A stretch of 5,591 nt of DNA, from positions 122,792 to 128,382 of the forward strand of contig NVXI01000005.1 of NCBI GenBank assembly GCA_002747015.1, written 5' to 3'. Shown here in pieces: positions 4,380 through 5,591 of this stretch (the stretch's first letter is position 1; every line of letters starts with the position of its first letter). Origin of the DNA: Zetaproteobacteria bacterium. Its GTDB lineage: Bacteria > Pseudomonadota > Alphaproteobacteria > Micavibrionales > Micavibrionaceae. The notes under the pieces were generated by a model that did not search any database, was not told the origin of the DNA, and saw only the letters and a program-made list of their open reading frames with translations. The translations under genes and the position numbers were made by a program.

Positions 4380-5591
4380 TCACTTATCATCGCCCATTTT
4401 TAGGGCCGCGATAAAGGCGCTTTGGGGGATTTGCACATTGCCGTATTGGCGCATCTTGGCTTTACCCTTTTTCTGCTTATCCAGCAGTTTTTTCTTACGG
4501 CTGACGTCACCACCGTAACATTTTGCGGTTACATCTTTACGCAGGGCAGAGACGTTCTCTCTGGCGATAATCTTGCCACCAATGGCGGCCTGAATTGCAA
4601 TCTTAAACATCTGGCGCGGGATCAGGGTTTTCAGGCGCTCACACAGCGCTCTACCCCGTCCTTCGGCACTGCTACGGTGCACGATCATGGCCAGTGCGTC
4701 AATCGCCTCATCATTTACTCGGATATCAAGTTTTACCAGATCATTCTCGCCATAGCCATCCAGCTCATAATCAAAACTGGCATAGCCCTTGGACAGTGAT
4801 TTCAGGCGATCATAGAAATCAAACACAACTTCGTTCAGTGGTAAACGATAAACCAGCATCGCCCGCGATCCGGCATAGGTCAGGTCAATTTGCACGCCGC
4901 GCCGATCTTGACATAATTTCAGTAATCCGCCGAGAAATTCATCAGGGACAAGGATAGTAGCCTTGATCCACGGCTCTTCAATTGAAGAAATTTTAACCAC
5001 ATCGGGCATATCAACGGGGTTGTACATCTCGATCACTTCGCCGTTATTCATGTTTAAACGGTAAACCACACTTGGTGCGGTCGGGATCAGGTCAAGATCA
5101 AATTCACGTTCCAAACGTTCTTGAATGATTTCCATGTGCAAAAGGCCAAGAAAGCCACAGCGAAAACCAAGGCCGAGGGCTTGAGAGCTTTCGGTTTCAT
5201 AATGCAAAGAGGCATCGTTCAAACGAATACGCCCCAAAGAATCACGCAGCTTTTCAAATTCACTGGCATCTGCCGGATAGAATGAGCAAAAGACCATCGG
5301 AACACTTGGCTTAAATCCTTTAAGGGCGGTTTCACACGGCTTACGATCATCCGTAATTGTGTCGCCGACATTTGTTTCACTAATATCTTTGATACTGGCG
5401 GTAATAAAGCCTATTTCACCAGGGCCAAGCACATCCACTAATTCATGCTTGGGTGTAAAATAACCAACGCGGTCAATTTCTCGGGTCGCGCCGTTGCTCA
5501 TGAACTTAATTTTTTGTCCCTTGCGCAATGTCCCGTCAATAACTCGTACGAGAACAATAACGCCGAGGTAAATATCGTACCAACTATCAAC
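4380..5591 (-). CDS. lepA: Elongation factor 4 (LepA), 3' part
   Basis: LepA/EF4 is a ribosome-bound translational GTPase, linked to back-translocation and to 30S subunit assembly. The last 403 codons are present. The frame is open to the window edge, and the roughly 195-residue GTP-binding domain lies outside. The fragment opens with [16 protein letters not shown], the domain II barrel. It continues through the very conserved [20 protein letters not shown] block (fragment residues 142-161), an EF-G-like domain with [20 protein letters not shown], and the LepA-specific C-terminal domain. That domain includes [16 protein letters not shown] and [14 protein letters not shown] (357-370), the C-terminal signature. 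A TTG at 5528 is internal and should not be used as a start. The TGA stop at 4380 abuts or overlaps the IcmL-like gene. No terminator is visible between them, so the two are probably co-transcribed. Confidence 0.98.
   Translation of the reverse strand, partial: VDSWYDIYLGVIVLVRVIDGTLRKGQKIKFMSNGATREIDRVGYFTPKHELVDVLGPGEIGFITASIKDISETNVGDTITDDRKPCETALKGFKPSVPMVFCSFYPADASEFEKLRDSLGRIRLNDASLHYETESSQALGLGFRCGFLGLLHMEIIQERLEREFDLDLIPTAPSVVYRLNMNNGEVIEMYNPVDMPDVVKISSIEEPWIKATILVPDEFLGGLLKLCQDRRGVQIDLTYAGSRAMLVYRLPLNEVVFDFYDRLKSLSKGYASFDYELDGYGENDLVKLDIRVNDEAIDALAMIVHRSSAEGRGRALCERLKTLIPRQMFKIAIQAAIGGKIIARENVSALRKDVTAKCYGGDVSRKKKLLDKQKKGKAKMRQYGNVQIPQSAFIAALKMGDDK

Noticed and set aside
4422..4957. 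Plus-strand open frames opposite lepA
   Set aside because: They are antisense shadows of the strongly conserved lepA coding sequence and resemble no protein family.

Overview
The window comes from a Gram-negative bacterium, most likely an alphaproteobacterium of moderate to low GC. This rests on the mix of a CheZ phosphatase, a DUF455 ferritin-like protein, a DUF3137 membrane protein, small lipoproteins and an IcmL-like envelope protein beside lepA. The order cannot be fixed by reading alone; Micavibrio-like, Rhodospirillales-like or Holosporales/Rickettsiales-like lineages are all possible. All seven genes lie on the minus strand, so they are transcribed from high to low coordinates. I see no tRNA, rRNA, CRISPR array, insertion sequence or integrase.

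Right end (about 3.5-5.6 kb): the 3' two thirds of lepA (elongation factor 4) enters from beyond the window. Its stop codon overlaps or abuts a gene for a secreted DotI/IcmL-like protein. A 115-base gap holding a ten-base G/C homopolymer follows, then two very small lipoprotein genes 32 bases apart.

Middle (about 2.1-3.3 kb): a 230-base intergenic stretch carries a plus-strand promoter-like sequence and a strong plus-strand hairpin with a T-tract. Together they look like a tiny unannotated RNA gene running against all its neighbours. The DUF455 ferritin-like gene and a DUF3137 membrane-protein gene follow, 41 bases apart and probably co-transcribed.

Left end (1-1.1 kb): cheZ, the CheY-P phosphatase of the chemotaxis system, has an extended -10 promoter with a small palindrome next to it and a clear intrinsic terminator. 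Its product ends in two tandem copies of a CheY-binding-type acidic peptide. The first 270 bases hold no supported gene but include a perfect 10-bp inverted repeat.

The genes do not form one pathway. LepA is translation housekeeping, CheZ is motility signalling, the DUF455 protein is a likely di-iron protein of unknown substrate, and the IcmL-like protein and lipoproteins belong to the cell envelope. I found no clear new multi-gene system. The items most worth follow-up are the plus-strand small RNA candidate, the secreted IcmL-like protein coupled to lepA, the duplicated CheZ tail and the homopolymer upstream of a lipoprotein gene.
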